A stretch of 64,000 nt of DNA, taken from Annulohypoxylon bovei var. microspora (lineage: Eukaryota; Ascomycota; Sordariomycetes; Xylariales; Hypoxylaceae). The notes under the pieces were generated by a model. The model did not search any database and had not been told where the DNA came from. It was given only the letters and a program-made list of their open reading frames with translations. Position 1 is the first letter of the stretch. The number at the start of each line of letters is the position of its first letter. This document shows positions 10,976-22,598 of this stretch, in pieces. The DNA lies in assembly GCA_022836615.1 (NCBI GenBank), contig MU405312.1, forward strand, positions 62,001-126,000, written 5' to 3'. Position numbers and translations under genes: made by a program.

Positions 10976-13051
10976 CTAACCATCAACCCGGTTCAAAACC
11001 GCAACACCCTCCACATGCCCCGTCTGCGGGAAGAAGTCAAAGCCTCGCAGACTCTCGATCGCATACCTCGTCTTTCCCCCCACCCTATCCTTAACACTAC
11101 CACCATCCTCACCACCCACCCCGCCCATCTCAACCTCCCCGCGCACCAGGATGCCCACGTCCCGGGCCTGCGTGTGCACGTTGCAGCTGACGTAGACGAC
11201 GCGGCGCGGGGCGAAGTCGAGCAGCTGCCGCAGGAAGTCGGCGTCGCAGCCCTTGCGCGGGGGGTCGAGCACGACGACGGTCTCGTCGGCCGGGTACGCG
11301 GCGTGGATGTCGGTGGTGAAGAGCTGCTTCGCGTCGGCGGCGACGAAGCGCGCGCGCTCGGGCGACAGCGCGTTGGCGCGCGCGTTGCGCGTCGCGAAGG
11401 CGATGCTGGGCTCGGCGATGTCGATGCCGACGCTGCCGCCGGGTAGCAGTTCGGAGAGCGTGATGGTGAACAGGCCCGAGCCCGAGTACGCGTCGATCAG
11501 GTGCGTGATCTGCGGGGTGGGGTTGGGGTTGGGGGAGGAGGAGGGGGCGGAGGCGGGCGCGAGGATGTGCTGCCGGATGTAGGAGGTGAAGTCTGGTAGG
11601 ATCGAGTTGTTGTTCTGGAAGAAGGAGCCGGCCGGGTTGTGGAAGACGTACGGCCCGACGTACTCGGTCGACGTGCCGTTGTTGTCCGTCACGCAGGTCT
11701 TGATGTCGGTGTACGAGTCTGTTTCTACGCGGACCGAGGGGGCGTCCGGGGGCGGGATCGAGGGGGAGCGCGAGCGTGGGGGTTCTGTGGTTGTGGTTGG
11801 GGCTTGGTCTAGGGATGAGGAGTCGTTTTGCTGCTTTTTGGGGATGCGCGTGGTGCTTTCGCGGAGAAGAATCGTGGCGCCGCGTGTGTACTTGCCGTAA
11901 TCGGCGGCCATGCGCGCACGTTCGCTCTTCATGCCAAGCCGTACGGCGTCTGTGGCGATGGGACAGTCCTCGATATCTAACGTGGTTCGCTTGCTCTTCT
12001 GCATAAAGCCTATGGGAGGGCATTGCTTGAAAGGCTCCTTCGTCCTCCGCCAGCCCCGGGGGGCGTCGAAGTGCGGCGTCAGCTTGGTGCGGTAGCCGTA
12101 TTGCAGCGGACTGCCGATGGTGTCCTGGACGGCTGGGATGAGCTCGGGGGGTAGCTGGGAGAAATGCCGGAAGGCCTTCTCGACGATACGCTTCTTGAGA
12201 CGCAGCTGTTCGGTGTAGTCGAGCATCTGGAACTGGCATCCTGAGCATGTGGAAAAGTACTTGCACTGGACGCGGCTATCGTCGCGGGATGGCGATGGCG
12301 TCACGACAGAGATGAAATCTGCGACGGTGTATCCTTCTTCACGCAGGTGGCGGTATATCTTCACCTTGACGGTGTCTCCTGGAACTGCGAATGGCACGGC
12401 GTAGACCCTCTTAGATCCTTTCTGTGTGGCTAAGCCTTCTCCCGTCGACGCGAGCTCGACGACATCTACTTCGATCTCGGAGCCTTCTTCCGGTAGGTTC
12501 TCGATTGCCGTCCCATTCGTCTCATCGTTTCCATCCTCATCTCGGTTCAACGACTCGGTGAGATTCCGTATGTCGATTGCCAACACCTCCTCAGAAGAGC
12601 CGGTGGTCATGGCCCTCTCCCTCTTGCGGGCCTTCTTCTGGTACTTCTTATTTTCTCTCTTTATGAATTGTTGTCTAGGCGCCCCCTCTTGAGGACGGGG
12701 TCTTTTCCCGCGATCATTTTTTGGACCAAGCTGTTGTCTCTGCCCTTGTTTCTGCTCTTGACTCTGTTCTTGTCTCTGATCTTGCTCTGACCTTTGCTCT
12801 TGCTTCTTTTGTTGATCATCCATTTTGAACCATTCGTAGAATATTTCCGGAGATAAAGTATTATGACCTTTCAGTTGTCCAAGTTCCTTGCCGCTTACAG
12901 GTTTGTTCTTGTTACGTCTCCAGTGAGAGCTATAAGGCCTGGCGAAGATGAGAGGCTCGATTGAAAATAACGATGAGTTAGAAATCGGAGAGCACGTGAA
13001 TCTGCTTCTTAGAATTAATCGCGAGACTACTACTGTTGCGTAGAACCGCAT
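10976..13051 (-). CDS. trm2: tRNA (uracil-5-)-methyltransferase, Trm2/RumA type
   Basis: This SAM-dependent enzyme makes 5-methyluridine at position 54 of the tRNA T loop. One exon from the ATG at 13051 encodes 691 residues. An upstream TTG in the same frame is not preferred. Order of parts: an Arg-rich, possibly mitochondrial N terminus; a Gln/Glu/Lys-rich low-complexity stretch (about residues 75-140); a TRAM-like beta domain (VDVVELASTGEG to GDTVKVKIYRHL); a cysteine cluster CKYFSTCSGC with a later DCPIATD; and the methyltransferase core with AYSGSGLFTITL, VVVLDPPRKG and the nucleophilic Cys in YVSCN. The cysteine spacing resembles the Fe-S cluster site of RumA/RlmD. The 3' half is very GC-rich, which creates a 378-residue Arg/Pro-rich shadow frame. 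The identification is firm; localisation is inferred. Confidence 0.92.
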   Translation of the reverse strand: MRFYATVVVSRLILRSRFTCSPISNSSLFSIEPLIFARPYSSHWRRNKNKPVSGKELGQLKGHNTLSPEIFYEWFKMDDQQKKQEQRSEQDQRQEQSQEQKQGQRQQLGPKNDRGKRPRPQEGAPRQQFIKRENKKYQKKARKRERAMTTGSSEEVLAIDIRNLTESLNRDEDGNDETNGTAIENLPEEGSEIEVDVVELASTGEGLATQKGSKRVYAVPFAVPGDTVKVKIYRHLREEGYTVADFISVVTPSPSRDDSRVQCKYFSTCSGCQFQMLDYTEQLRLKKRIVEKAFRHFSQLPPELIPAVQDTIGSPLQYGYRTKLTPHFDAPRGWRRTKEPFKQCPPIGFMQKSKRTTLDIEDCPIATDAVRLGMKSERARMAADYGKYTRGATILLRESTTRIPKKQQNDSSSLDQAPTTTTEPPRSRSPSIPPPDAPSVRVETDSYTDIKTCVTDNNGTSTEYVGPYVFHNPAGSFFQNNNSILPDFTSYIRQHILAPASAPSSSPNPNPTPQITHLIDAYSGSGLFTITLSELLPGGSVGIDIAEPSIAFATRNARANALSPERARFVAADAKQLFTTDIHAAYPADETVVVLDPPRKGCDADFLRQLLDFAPRRVVYVSCNVHTQARDVGILVRGEVEMGGVGGEDGGSVKDRVGGKTRYAIESLRGFDFFPQTGHVEGVAVLNRVDG

Positions 13052-13469
13052 TGATATCAATATTTTACTTTCCAGTTTTTCGTTGTCTTTTTTAAAAAAT
13101 CGGTTTTAGCTTAAGCACTCGAAGAAGAAATATCCTTGGAAATCGCGGGATTTTGATTGGCTCTCCAGCTAATCACTCTTATCAGAACCTTGAAAGCTGT
13201 ATCGCAGTTGCCCCGATATCTCCGTGAATGCCCCGCGTAGGGCTGAAAGTAAGAACATTGAATCCGAAGATCCATCCCCACCAACTTCCGTTATTATTAA
13301 CCACAACTCCTTTTCAACTAGATTGGGTCCTTGTATCTTAATACCAACAATATGGCAACGACATAAACTCATAGAGTTTCCACAAAATCATTCAATCGTG
13401 TATAATGTGCCTACCTAGTAACCTCCGTACCTAGCTTTAAGAAGATGACAACGAACGTAAGAACCCCAC
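13052..13469. promoter_or_regulatory. Upstream region of trm2 and 3' flank of the P450 gene
   Basis: 418 bp that should contain the trm2 promoter (minus strand) and the P450 terminator. No gene is seen. Confidence 0.4.
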
Positions 13470-15409
13470 TTACGTATATCGGACTCTTACACCCTTGGTG
13501 TTTGGAGATGTCTCACCGATGAAGCAATCCCTCACGATGTCGATATCTCTTTCCTTAATTGTATCATATAATTCCAACTTTCTCCGGCAAAACAGCGAGG
13601 CTAGTACTATGTATAACTCTGCATACGCAAGACTAGATGATGAAGCATTAGTAAACTGACAATTACTAGATAGAAGGGATGGCGGGATGGCGGGATGTCT
13701 ACGATGAAATAAGAAGGGCATACTTAACACCTGCACACATCCGGTTACCGCGGCCGAAAGGCACAAAACAACGGTTCAATCGGTCAAGATCTGCATTAGG
13801 TGAGAGCCAACGCTCCGGTCGGAACTCAAGGGCGTCGTCGAAAACTTCAGCATCTAAAAGAACATCCCGTATTGTCATGCTGATCGGAGTCTGAAAGAGT
13901 GAGCTTTAATCAATCCAGTAAATGGCTCATCGAAAAGTCATATTCATTTGGAAAAGAAGGGGGACACGGATAAATGCGAGACCTACACCGGCTGGAATAA
14001 CCCAGTTCTTGTATCGAAGAGGCTCATTAGGGGACACAAGTGGAAACCGTGTGGTTGGTAACCCCATTACTCTCAAACTCTCTTTAATAACGGCGGTCTG
14101 AAGACTTTTTAATAAGTGCATCCTCTATAAAAATAGGTCACGATAGCTTACCAGCCACGGAAGACGCTCAAGTTCCTGAATAGACGGTCTAGAAGAGGGG
14201 CTTGGCATAACGGCTTCAATCTCCTCCTGGAGCATAGGTAGAATAGTATTCTTTTCCGCGAGTAGGAAATACGTCGCTATTGTTAAAGCCCTCGCAGTAG
14301 TTTCTCCACCTGCGGCTATCGTTACAACTCCTTCGTGGGAGATGCGGTCAAACGCCTTCTCAGTCGTCGGCAGGTTCTCATTCCGGAGAATGGTTTGGAA
14401 TATATCCCGCCTTTCAGTCGGCTTTTCGTGAAGTTGGCTTTGCTGCGAATAGATCTGGATGGCCAGTTTGGCCAATTGTCGCATATCCTTAAGAGGCAGC
14501 GATGAGCTTCATTCAATATTAAAGATGGAGATAATCTTACTCTATGCAAACCGGCAATCCGACCAATATCAGGGAGAAACAGCTCTAACGGCCAAAGTGG
14601 TAGTTTTAGTACCAAGTCAAAAACCCAGCTAAAATGTCTTCCTATCAGAGTCCATTCGGCTAAGGTTCTAATACTTGTGCGCCACTCAGAAGCCCGTTTC
14701 TCGTTTCGCAGAAGGCCTCTAGGTTGCCCAGTAAAATAATCTGCCACATTATCGGTGGCTAATGCGAGATAGTTCGTTCGCATCTCAGCACTACCATCCC
14801 GAAGAATCTGATCGTCCATACGCCGAAGGAGTAACTCGGCGTGGTCGTATATCATTTGCGCTGCTGCTGCGGCACCCGACTTAGAAAAAAGGGGGTTGAT
14901 TGCAGAACGACGCAATCGGTGAAGTTCGTGAGGAACAGTGCCAAAGAATAGGAGTAGTTTAGCAACGTGCTATCCCTAGCGATGCAGCGTACGCTCGAGG
15001 ATTACTTACTACCCTTTGGTGTACCAGTCATATACGCCGTCGGTGGATATTTATCACGGTGTCCCCTATAGAGTGTATCTAGCCACGTTGAGTCACGGAC
15101 GTGGATTTCGTGGGGGTTAATGCGAATAACAGGACCTGATTCTCTCATTAGTACCTAGGTAGTCTGAGAACGGGTAGTAGTATGCTAATTCCAACCATAT
15201 TTGTCATGCATTCGTGTGATCTCCTCCATGAAGTTTCCTCTAGGTATAGCAAAAAGGTCAATATAGGTTTCATACCACCCAGTTGCGGCGGCTAATTTCG
15301 GCCCCGGAAATTTTGCTAGAGGGTGGAAATAGATGCGGTATATGGCTAGGACTAGGGGATAAAGTACTGTGGCTAGAGACAAGAAAAGCCATCGTGTATC
15401 AAAAGCCAT
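13470..15409 (-). CDS. Cytochrome P450 monooxygenase, probably damaged at one splice site
   Basis: This is a membrane-anchored class II P450. Seven exons read on the minus strand: 15196-15409, 15010-15141, about 14947-14541, 14487-14152, 14097-13987, 13890-13724 and 13632-13470. Features in order: N-terminal anchor (WLFLSLATVLYPLVLAIYR), proline hinge FPGPKLAA, I-helix AAGGETTA, K-helix KESLR, FRPERW and haem ligand motif FGRGNRMCAG, ending VRVRYT. The sequence resembles fungal secondary-metabolite P450s. The oddity is the second intron: exon 2 ends in phase 1 at GTAAGT, but no AG upstream of the conserved FGTVPHELHR keeps the frame. The expected site reads CCTAT or TTTG instead. The first intron donor, GTTGGA, is also weak. 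The gene is therefore either a recent pseudogene, uses a non-canonical acceptor, or contains a base error. All catalytic motifs downstream are intact. Its neighbours suggest membership of a small biosynthetic cluster. Confidence 0.8.
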
Positions 15410-16741
15410 CGTCGTTGTTTTGGGTGTCTTTAGATACCAATTAAGATAATTATAATAGTGATAGTGAGGATAACAGAATATCAAGACAGAATAATGTGAA
15501 TAGAAACATGATATGGTTGATTGAGAAGCGGGTGTTGTTTTTAAACATGATCAGTAGGTACTAATTGCGCCCCTAAAGCCTCATAGGAGAGTGTTCACAA
15601 CACTTACAGCATTCTCCTATCTAAGTCATAACCTGAGAGCACATCACTCACAGGTTAGCCTTTTATGCATAGTTACACTGGGATAGCATTTCATACCGGT
15701 ATTAGGTTAGATTACGTAGTGAAAGTGAAAGGGAAAAAAGCAATATATATCACTGCATGTCAACACCGAAGATGACCAATGCAGTTGCGTATACCTATGC
15801 ATAGGTAGCCACTTATGAGTGAAACATGATCCTGTCTGTGTAATTCCCGTAAATGTAGGCGTCATAGCCTATCAAGGCCCCTATCAGAAGCGGTTATCAT
15901 GAAAAGACTGACGCGTTTTCTTCGTCCTTTTTGGTTCCTTTATTCTTATCATCATTTTATATCTAAGGTACCTAAACCTTTAGCTTTCGGGTAAGTCGTG
16001 TCGTCGTCATGAGTAGCTAGTTGGCAAGTTAGCTAAAGAAAATGTGCTAGGTTAAAGCTTTTTCTGAGGCATGTCTTAATCTGTTTCTACGTAACTTAAC
16101 TGATTCGGCCACTGGGTATTAACGATATACCATTGATACCTCTCCCCTATATATCCATGGACGCAGTATAGCCTATTAGTTAGCCACTATCTCCCAGCTA
16201 AGATGAGATGTTATCTCTAATACATGCAACAAACGGTAAGGGGCTACATTATTTAGTTAAAGTGCTGCGGTGTAATGTGACAAAATGTAATATAATGAAG
16301 TTCATTCCCCACAAAGCTGCAAGTTTTGCATATAGGTAGGTATTTATAACTGAAGGTATCACACTTATTTATTATAGGACTTGGATGGTCAATACAGCAT
16401 CGAGAGACACATATATCACCTCCTAGGTAACCATAAAGTCCTACCTTTCTGCAGTACCACCACACAACCACATAGGTTGCTAGTACGGATTTTCTCCAAT
16501 TTTGGCCCGACCATGTTTCCCTAGGTACGCTTTAAGGCGGGAACTTTCCAAGGGCACTAAGTAAACGTGCTGCTATTGCTAAAATTGCAAGAGGCAGAAG
16601 ACACCATCAAAGCTCGTCATTCTCTATCATCCGGATCTAGCACATGAAAGAAGTTAATCATGGACATAAAAAGAATGTCATGCTATTTCCAATGTTAAGA
16701 TATTTGGCAGCTAGAATCCAGGAGCTAACAACGTAGTAGTA
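15410..16741. promoter_or_regulatory. Non-coding region upstream of the P450
   Basis: About 1.3 kb of AT-rich sequence between the P450 start and the end of the rhodopsin-domain gene, both on the minus strand. It should include the P450 promoter. No gene, repeat array or RNA is recognised. Confidence 0.4.
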
Positions 16742-18092
16742 TCAGATATCTCGACTGATGACCGTCTCTCGTACAACAACAATGTTTGAATTTCCTCTGT
16801 AGTCAGGCATTTCACTCCCAGGTCCTTCATCTGATAGACGCCTACTTGCAGAGCAATGAGTACCTTGAGTTGTACAATAAGGCTCCATACTTCTCAATTC
16901 AAGAAGCTCATCAGAGTCGTCAAATCGAGCGTATTTATGTGGTTTTGCGCCAGCGGAGTTCCCACCAGATAGCTCGGCTGCCTTTCCTAGCCTTTGTATT
17001 CCACTTATTCTCTCTCTTGTAAAGAATCGTACAAAGGCCCTGTCAAAAAGAGGACGAAGGACCGGGCTACAAGATGTGACGATCGCAACAGCAGGCTCGG
17101 CGAGGGCGATCATTTGACTCCCGGTATCATAGGTGAGGTCTGAGAAGTTAGTCTGCAGTAGCAGTGGAATACGGACTATGGCAACGACCAAGGTGCTGGG
17201 ATCAGATACAGCTGTTAGTCTCGGTGATAAAGGACGGAGGAGCCCAACCTACAGAATGCCAGTGCAGAAGATGCCAGCCAGGGCCACTTTGTATCGCAGA
17301 TTCAAATGGAGTTTCAAGACGGATGGAATGGGCAAGACTAACAAACAAAGTTCGTTAAGGATGTCCAGTCCGGCCACAATTCCAAATCCGATGTATTGGT
17401 TCCCGCAGGAACCTCCAGGCGTATTCGGGTCCCAGTTCATTCTGATGGGTTTGCACACCAATAGACCTGTAAAGAGTGGGTGAAGCATCCATATAGCTGA
17501 ATACACCAAGATGCATATTCCAGCTATCTTAACCTTGCGGGTGATAAAGATACGCATTAGCATTATGGTGATGCTAATCTTGACTAACCCAATACTAAGC
17601 GAATATAACACTTCCGTCATGAATATCGCCTATGTTTGTCAGTGAATCCACAGGTAGGTATTTCTGCCTCCATGGAACTGCATATACCTTAGAAAAGCGG
17701 GAGATATGCCACTCCTGGAGTTCACTGACGTGATGTCCGGCACCACCAGCGAATACCGCCACAAAGGCAGATGCGGCTTGACCATAGAAGAACACCAAGG
17801 CCGCAAGGTGAATCCAATCTTCAAGAGAAATTCGTACACCTATCAGATGGCGAGACCAAAGACGTACTAAGTTCATCAGCGGCTATCCTGTCTGATTGGG
17901 TTGAATACTATATCACTTACAGGCGGTCCATAGCCCGGCCAGCGCACATAGTAAAGTAGCCTCTATGATTAGGTCTACTCCTTTCCGGGCCAGCGGAACG
18001 AAGGTAGTTTCAATCTTTTGACCATCGATTGAATCATTGCCGGGAACAATGATGCGCCGGTTCAGATGTATTATATAGTTGATGATGGCCAT
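16742..18092 (-). CDS. Fungal rhodopsin-domain (SAT4-like) integral membrane protein
   Basis: Fungal rhodopsin-domain proteins are seven-helix membrane proteins of mostly unknown function, often found beside secondary-metabolite genes. Four exons (17921-18092, 17688-17866, 17253-17629, 16742-17195) join exactly to 393 residues. Visible family sequence: RLWSRHLIGVRISLEDW after helix 2, LYSLSIGLVKISI, CKPIRMNWDPNTPGGSC before helix 5, GLDILNELCLLVLPIP, and LVVAIVRIPLL with a downstream FSDLTYD segment. A polar cytoplasmic tail of about 110 residues follows the last helix. Retinal-binding lysine is not expected in this family and none was assigned. The start ATG at 18092 precedes a short amphipathic N terminus. 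The 5' end is head-to-head with the A-T-R reductase across 687 bp, so the two may share a promoter. A role in the cluster (transport or sensing) is inference. Confidence 0.82.
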
Positions 18093-18779
18093 CAGAAATA
18101 GAATAGAGGGACTGCTAATTCTTTAGAAAATAGAGCTCTTCTTTAGGACAGCCAGGTACCAAGTTTAAACGAGCAAAAAAGTATTTTCCGTGAACCGCGA
18201 GGGGCCATTTTAATACTGTTTAATAGAAGTCCTACCTATAACTACCTACCTCCCTCCTACTCTAAAATGTTAGAAAATAGAAATCGAGGAAAAAACGGTG
18301 GAACTGTCTCGTAGCCCGGTGCGACCCTACCTACTCCGGCGTGGCGAGCTCACTAGTAGCGAAACTAAGAGCGAGGAACGCGGCTATTAAGAAATGTATC
18401 TGTTATGTATAGTGCATAACTTGCACCGCCTTCTCGTAGATCATGTCTAAGGTAATGCATGTTTGTGCCAGCGTGAGGAGCTGATAGGTTTCGTAAGTAC
18501 CTAGGGGGCGGCGGCGGGCGGCCACATTTACTTATTGAATGCTACACTAGGCAGGTAGGTAGGTTAGGTAGGTAGGTTAATATATAAGCCTCATGCTGTA
18601 TCACCAACGCCAGTTCCTACCAAATCCATCCACTCTTCGTCGGATGCTCGGCGACATGTTACATGAAATATTGTTACACAGCACTTGCTGATGTATCACA
18701 CCGAAGGATCCGCGCAACGGGGTAGTTAGGGTAGGATGCCAATATTTATACTCAAAATATCCCATTCCCAAGGTCTGTA
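18093..18779. promoter_or_regulatory. Divergent promoter region of the rhodopsin-domain and A-T-R genes
   Basis: This 687-bp region separates two divergent starts. It contains a GC-rich patch near 18505-18525 (GGGGGCGGCGGGCGGCC), which could hold a Zn2Cys6-type site, and TAGGTAGG-type repeats at 18240-18260 and 18550-18580. A TATATAA-like element lies at about 18582. No transcription-factor site can be assigned with confidence. Confidence 0.45.
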
Positions 18780-21700
18780 ATGACAACATCAATCGCCAAA
18801 ATCTCAGATAATATGGCTAAAAAGGCAGAGTTTGGACGTCGTCTCTTACCTAATGTCATTGACGAGATTGCTCAAGAAGAACCTAGCCGAGAATGTTTTT
18901 CTATTCCACGATCCTCCAAGCCAGAAGACGGGTGGCAAGCGATCACCTTCAAAGAGTATTCCAACGCCATCAACCATATCTCATACTTGATTGTTGAAAA
19001 ATGTGGACATGCACCTCCCAATACCACCCCAACTCTGGCATATATTGGTCCGAACGACATACGCTACGTCGTCTTGCTAATTGCTGCAATCAAAGCAGGA
19101 TATAAGGTTAGCCATAGTCCGTATATAAATGTGTTCATCCTAACTTGAAGGTAGGCTTTGTTCATCTCGCCTCGCAACTCGGATGAGGCGCAGATGAATC
19201 TATTCGACAAAACTGATTGTCAGTTTATATGCTTTCCAGCTTCTCACCGGGTCACAGTGCAGCAATGGGTACAAAAACGAGCCATGCTGGCCGTAGAAGT
19301 CCCGCCGATAGATTCCTGGTTCCCATCTCATGAGGTTAAGCCTTTCCCTTACGGTAAGACATTCGAGCAGGCAGAATGGGAGCCTCTTGTTGTATTACAC
19401 ACAAGCGGTAGTACTGGACTCCCGAAGCCAGTAGTAGTCAGACAAGTCAGTAGCCAATCCTACCTCTACTAACAACACTTCCAAGAATCACCTCTGCGCT
19501 TGCCTTTATAGCGCTCAAATATTAACTCTGACCCCGTTAATTTTATAGGGAATGTTGGCCGTCAGCGACGCCTATCATAATGTACCGAATTGGAAAGGTC
19601 TTCCGACCTTCATACGGGTATGGTCTGAATACTCAAAGAGACAGCTTGCTCCCTGTAGGTACAATTCCCTGTTTGCACAATTATCCACGGGGAAAGTGCT
19701 GATAATATAGTCCCTCTCTTTCATGCGGGTGGGCTGTATCTCTTTTTCACGAGAGCTATCTATTGGGGGAATCCCGTTGCGCTCGGGGTAGCCGATCGAC
19801 CCTTATCCGCTGATTTGGCTGTCGAATGCCTTAAAAATGTCGACGTTGAAGGTATCTTGTTGGCGTAAGTGTGTTAAAATCGAGGCCAGAATCTCATCCT
19901 ACCTCACATGTAGCTTGTTCTCTTTGCCTAACAACCCTGATATAGGCCTATGGTTTTGGAAGAAATGAGCCAAAGTGCTCATTACATCCAAGCTCTGTCG
20001 AAATTGAAGATGGTAATATTCGGAGGCAGTCAGTGTTACCATTGCTTGCCTACCTACCTAAATACCTTATCCCTTCGAGGTAAACTGACATTCGGTACCT
20101 AGGCCACCTGAGTAGGGATTCCGGTAACAAGCTATCAAGTGGCGGAGTGAAACTGGTGAATGCGATTGCCGCTACAGAGCATGTTCATCCCGAATGCATA
20201 TTTTGGCCCCCAAACTGACAGCTTCACAGATTCAGTCCCTTCCCTATGTACGTGCAGTCTGATCCTGACCTGTGGCAATGTAAGTTCCTCGTTGCGTCGA
20301 TGAACTATGATTCGAGACACTTGATCTTTCAGAATTTCTCTTGTTAAGTATTAGCATAGCTGACTGAGTATATTATAGACTTCGTCATCAATTCAGACAT
20401 ATTTGGAGCCGAGTGGCGGAGGATGGAAGTTGAGGATGATGTATACCGACTCGTCATCGTACGCAAAAACGAACATCCAGGCTACCAGACTTGCTTCTAT
20501 ACGTTTCCAGACAACCAAGAGTATGACACTGGAGATATCTACAAACCGCACCCTACTCTCCCTGATTATTGGCTCTACTGTGGCAGGTTAGACAGTACGT
20601 AATCCTCGTTTTTGTTTCACACCTTCCGACGGGTGTTTAGGTACCTGTTACTTTCGAGTACCCGATGAAGTGTTATGTCATATACAATAGCTTACATTAT
20701 TCTCGATAGACATCGTTGTTTTCTCTAGCGGCGAGAAAATCAATCCGACAGCCATCGAAGAAAAACTTGAGCGCCATCCCCTTGTCAAGGGCGCACTAGT
20801 ACTTGGTTTTGGCCGTCTACAGGCCGGGTTGCTGGTTGAGCCCCTCAAGCACCCCAAAGACGACCAGGAAACTCAGCAATTTATTGACAATGTCTGGCCT
20901 TCGGTAGAGGAAGTTAATAGGGAGACCGGATCTCACGGACAAATCAGTCGCAGCTTCGTCATGTTTTCGAACCCGCAGAAACCTCTTCCTCGTGGGGGAA
21001 AGGGGAGTATTCAAAGAGCCAACGCGCTGAAGCTTTACCAGGAAGAAATAGATGAGCTGTATGAAAAGGGGGGCGAAGTCGCCGACGCAACCGTAACCCC
21101 TATCGACTTAGGGTCAGTGGACGCGTTAGTCGAATCGATCAGGCAATTGTTCCAACTCAGAGTTGGCCATAAAGGCAAAGGCCTTGATCCAGATACAGAT
21201 TTCTTCTCGGCGGGGATCGACTCACTACAAGTTATTAATGCGTGTCGTCTTATCCGAGCAGGTCTTCAAGTGGCTGGTCATGACATCGACGTGCCCACGC
21301 GTGCCATATACAGTAACCCCACGTTGCGTCAATTATCAACCTATATCTATTCAACGGCTCGAGATGGAACCGTATCCGTATCTGGAGACGATAAGCATGC
21401 TACCCAAGCTATGGAAACCCTCCGGAAAAGGTATACGAAAGACTATCCCAAAGCTAGGGAGAATCGTCAAGATCCTGTCTATCAGGGCCAGACAGTCATT
21501 CTGACTGGTTCGACCGGAAACCTTGGGTCTTACCTATTAGACCTTCTCACTAGAGACCCGGCAGTCGAAAGAGTTATTTGTCTCAACAGGGCAGATGATG
21601 GCGGAAAGAAGCGTCAGGCCGAGGCGATGGAGCAGCGTGGCTTGAACGAGACCTGGAACGGGTCTAAATGCACCTTTTTACATGCTGATACTACTCAGCG

Positions 21701-22598
21701 GGACTTTGGACTAGGCCACGAGACCTACAGCAAGCTTTTGAAGGACGTAGATCGCTTCATCCACAATGCCTGGCGAGTCGACTTCAACATCCAGTTTGAA
21801 AGTTTCGAGCCACAGTTGCAGGGCGTGCGTAACATTGCGAACTTCGCCGCACAGGCCTCCAAGCGCGTCGCCGTTACCTTCATTTCTTCTGTGGGCACAG
21901 TTGGCCAATGGGATTCTCTAAAGCGTGGCCCTGTACCAGAAGAAAGGCTTGAGGACATGAGTCTTCCGAGTAACGGTTACGGGCGTAGCAAGATGATCGG
22001 AAGTCTCATCCTCGAGGATATAGCGAAACATGGCGATTTCCCTGTCGTAATTATTCGCGTCGGCCAAATCGCTGGTTCTGAGGCCGGTGCCGGGATCTGG
22101 GCCAAGCGTGAGCTGATCCCTTCTGTTATCGCTAGCAGTCTGTATCTGAAGGCGCTGCCTAGCGGTCTCGCGCGTATGAGCCGAGTAGACTGGACCCCTG
22201 TTGAAAAGATCGCGAGCATGGTGCTGGAAATCTCCGGTGCATCTGAGAGAGTACCAGCTCGAGATATTAGCGGTTACTTCCACGGGGTTAATCCAACTGC
22301 TTCGTCGTGGAACCAGTTAGCCTTAGCAGTACAGGATTTCTACGGAAAAGATCGTCTCCCGGAGTTGATCAGCTTGAAGGATTGGGTTTCTAGGCTCGAG
22401 AAAAGCAGGACGCAGGGGTCGCTGGATGCGAATCCGGGCATCAAGCTGCTTGACACATTTCGGGAGATGTGTGCTGGCGCCCAAGAACCTGTGATCCTTG
22501 ACACGCGAAGAATTCTCGAACGGAGCCCTTCTATGCGATCTGCCACGGCGATTACGCCGGACCTGATGAAGCGTTGGTGCAGCCAGTGGGAATTCTAG
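18780..22598 (+). CDS. NRPS-like adenylation-thiolation-reductase (A-T-R) enzyme
   Basis: This class activates a carboxylic acid with ATP, loads it on a phosphopantetheine arm and releases it by NADPH reduction as an aldehyde or alcohol. Nine exons join exactly to 1063 residues; introns are 19107-19154, 19446-19548, 19655-19710, 19865-19945, 20029-20102, 20179-20229, 20280-20378 and 20595-20709. A domain: HTSGSTGLPKP (core A3), YDTGDIY (A7), LDNIVVFSSGEKINP (A8) and PRGGKGSIQR with the A10 lysine. T domain: FFSAGIDSLQ, the phosphopantetheine serine. R domain: LTGSTGNLGSYLL NADPH motif and the catalytic pair in YGRSK. No condensation domain is present. The intron at 20179 uses a GC-AG pair, the only choice that keeps the frame. 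The acid substrate cannot be read from sequence. Divergent rhodopsin-domain and P450 genes suggest a small metabolite cluster. Confidence 0.9.

Noticed and set aside
11130..12266. A 378-residue minus-strand open frame rich in Arg, Pro and His
   Set aside because: It overlaps trm2 in another frame and is caused by GC-rich third positions. The trm2 frame carries all the motifs.
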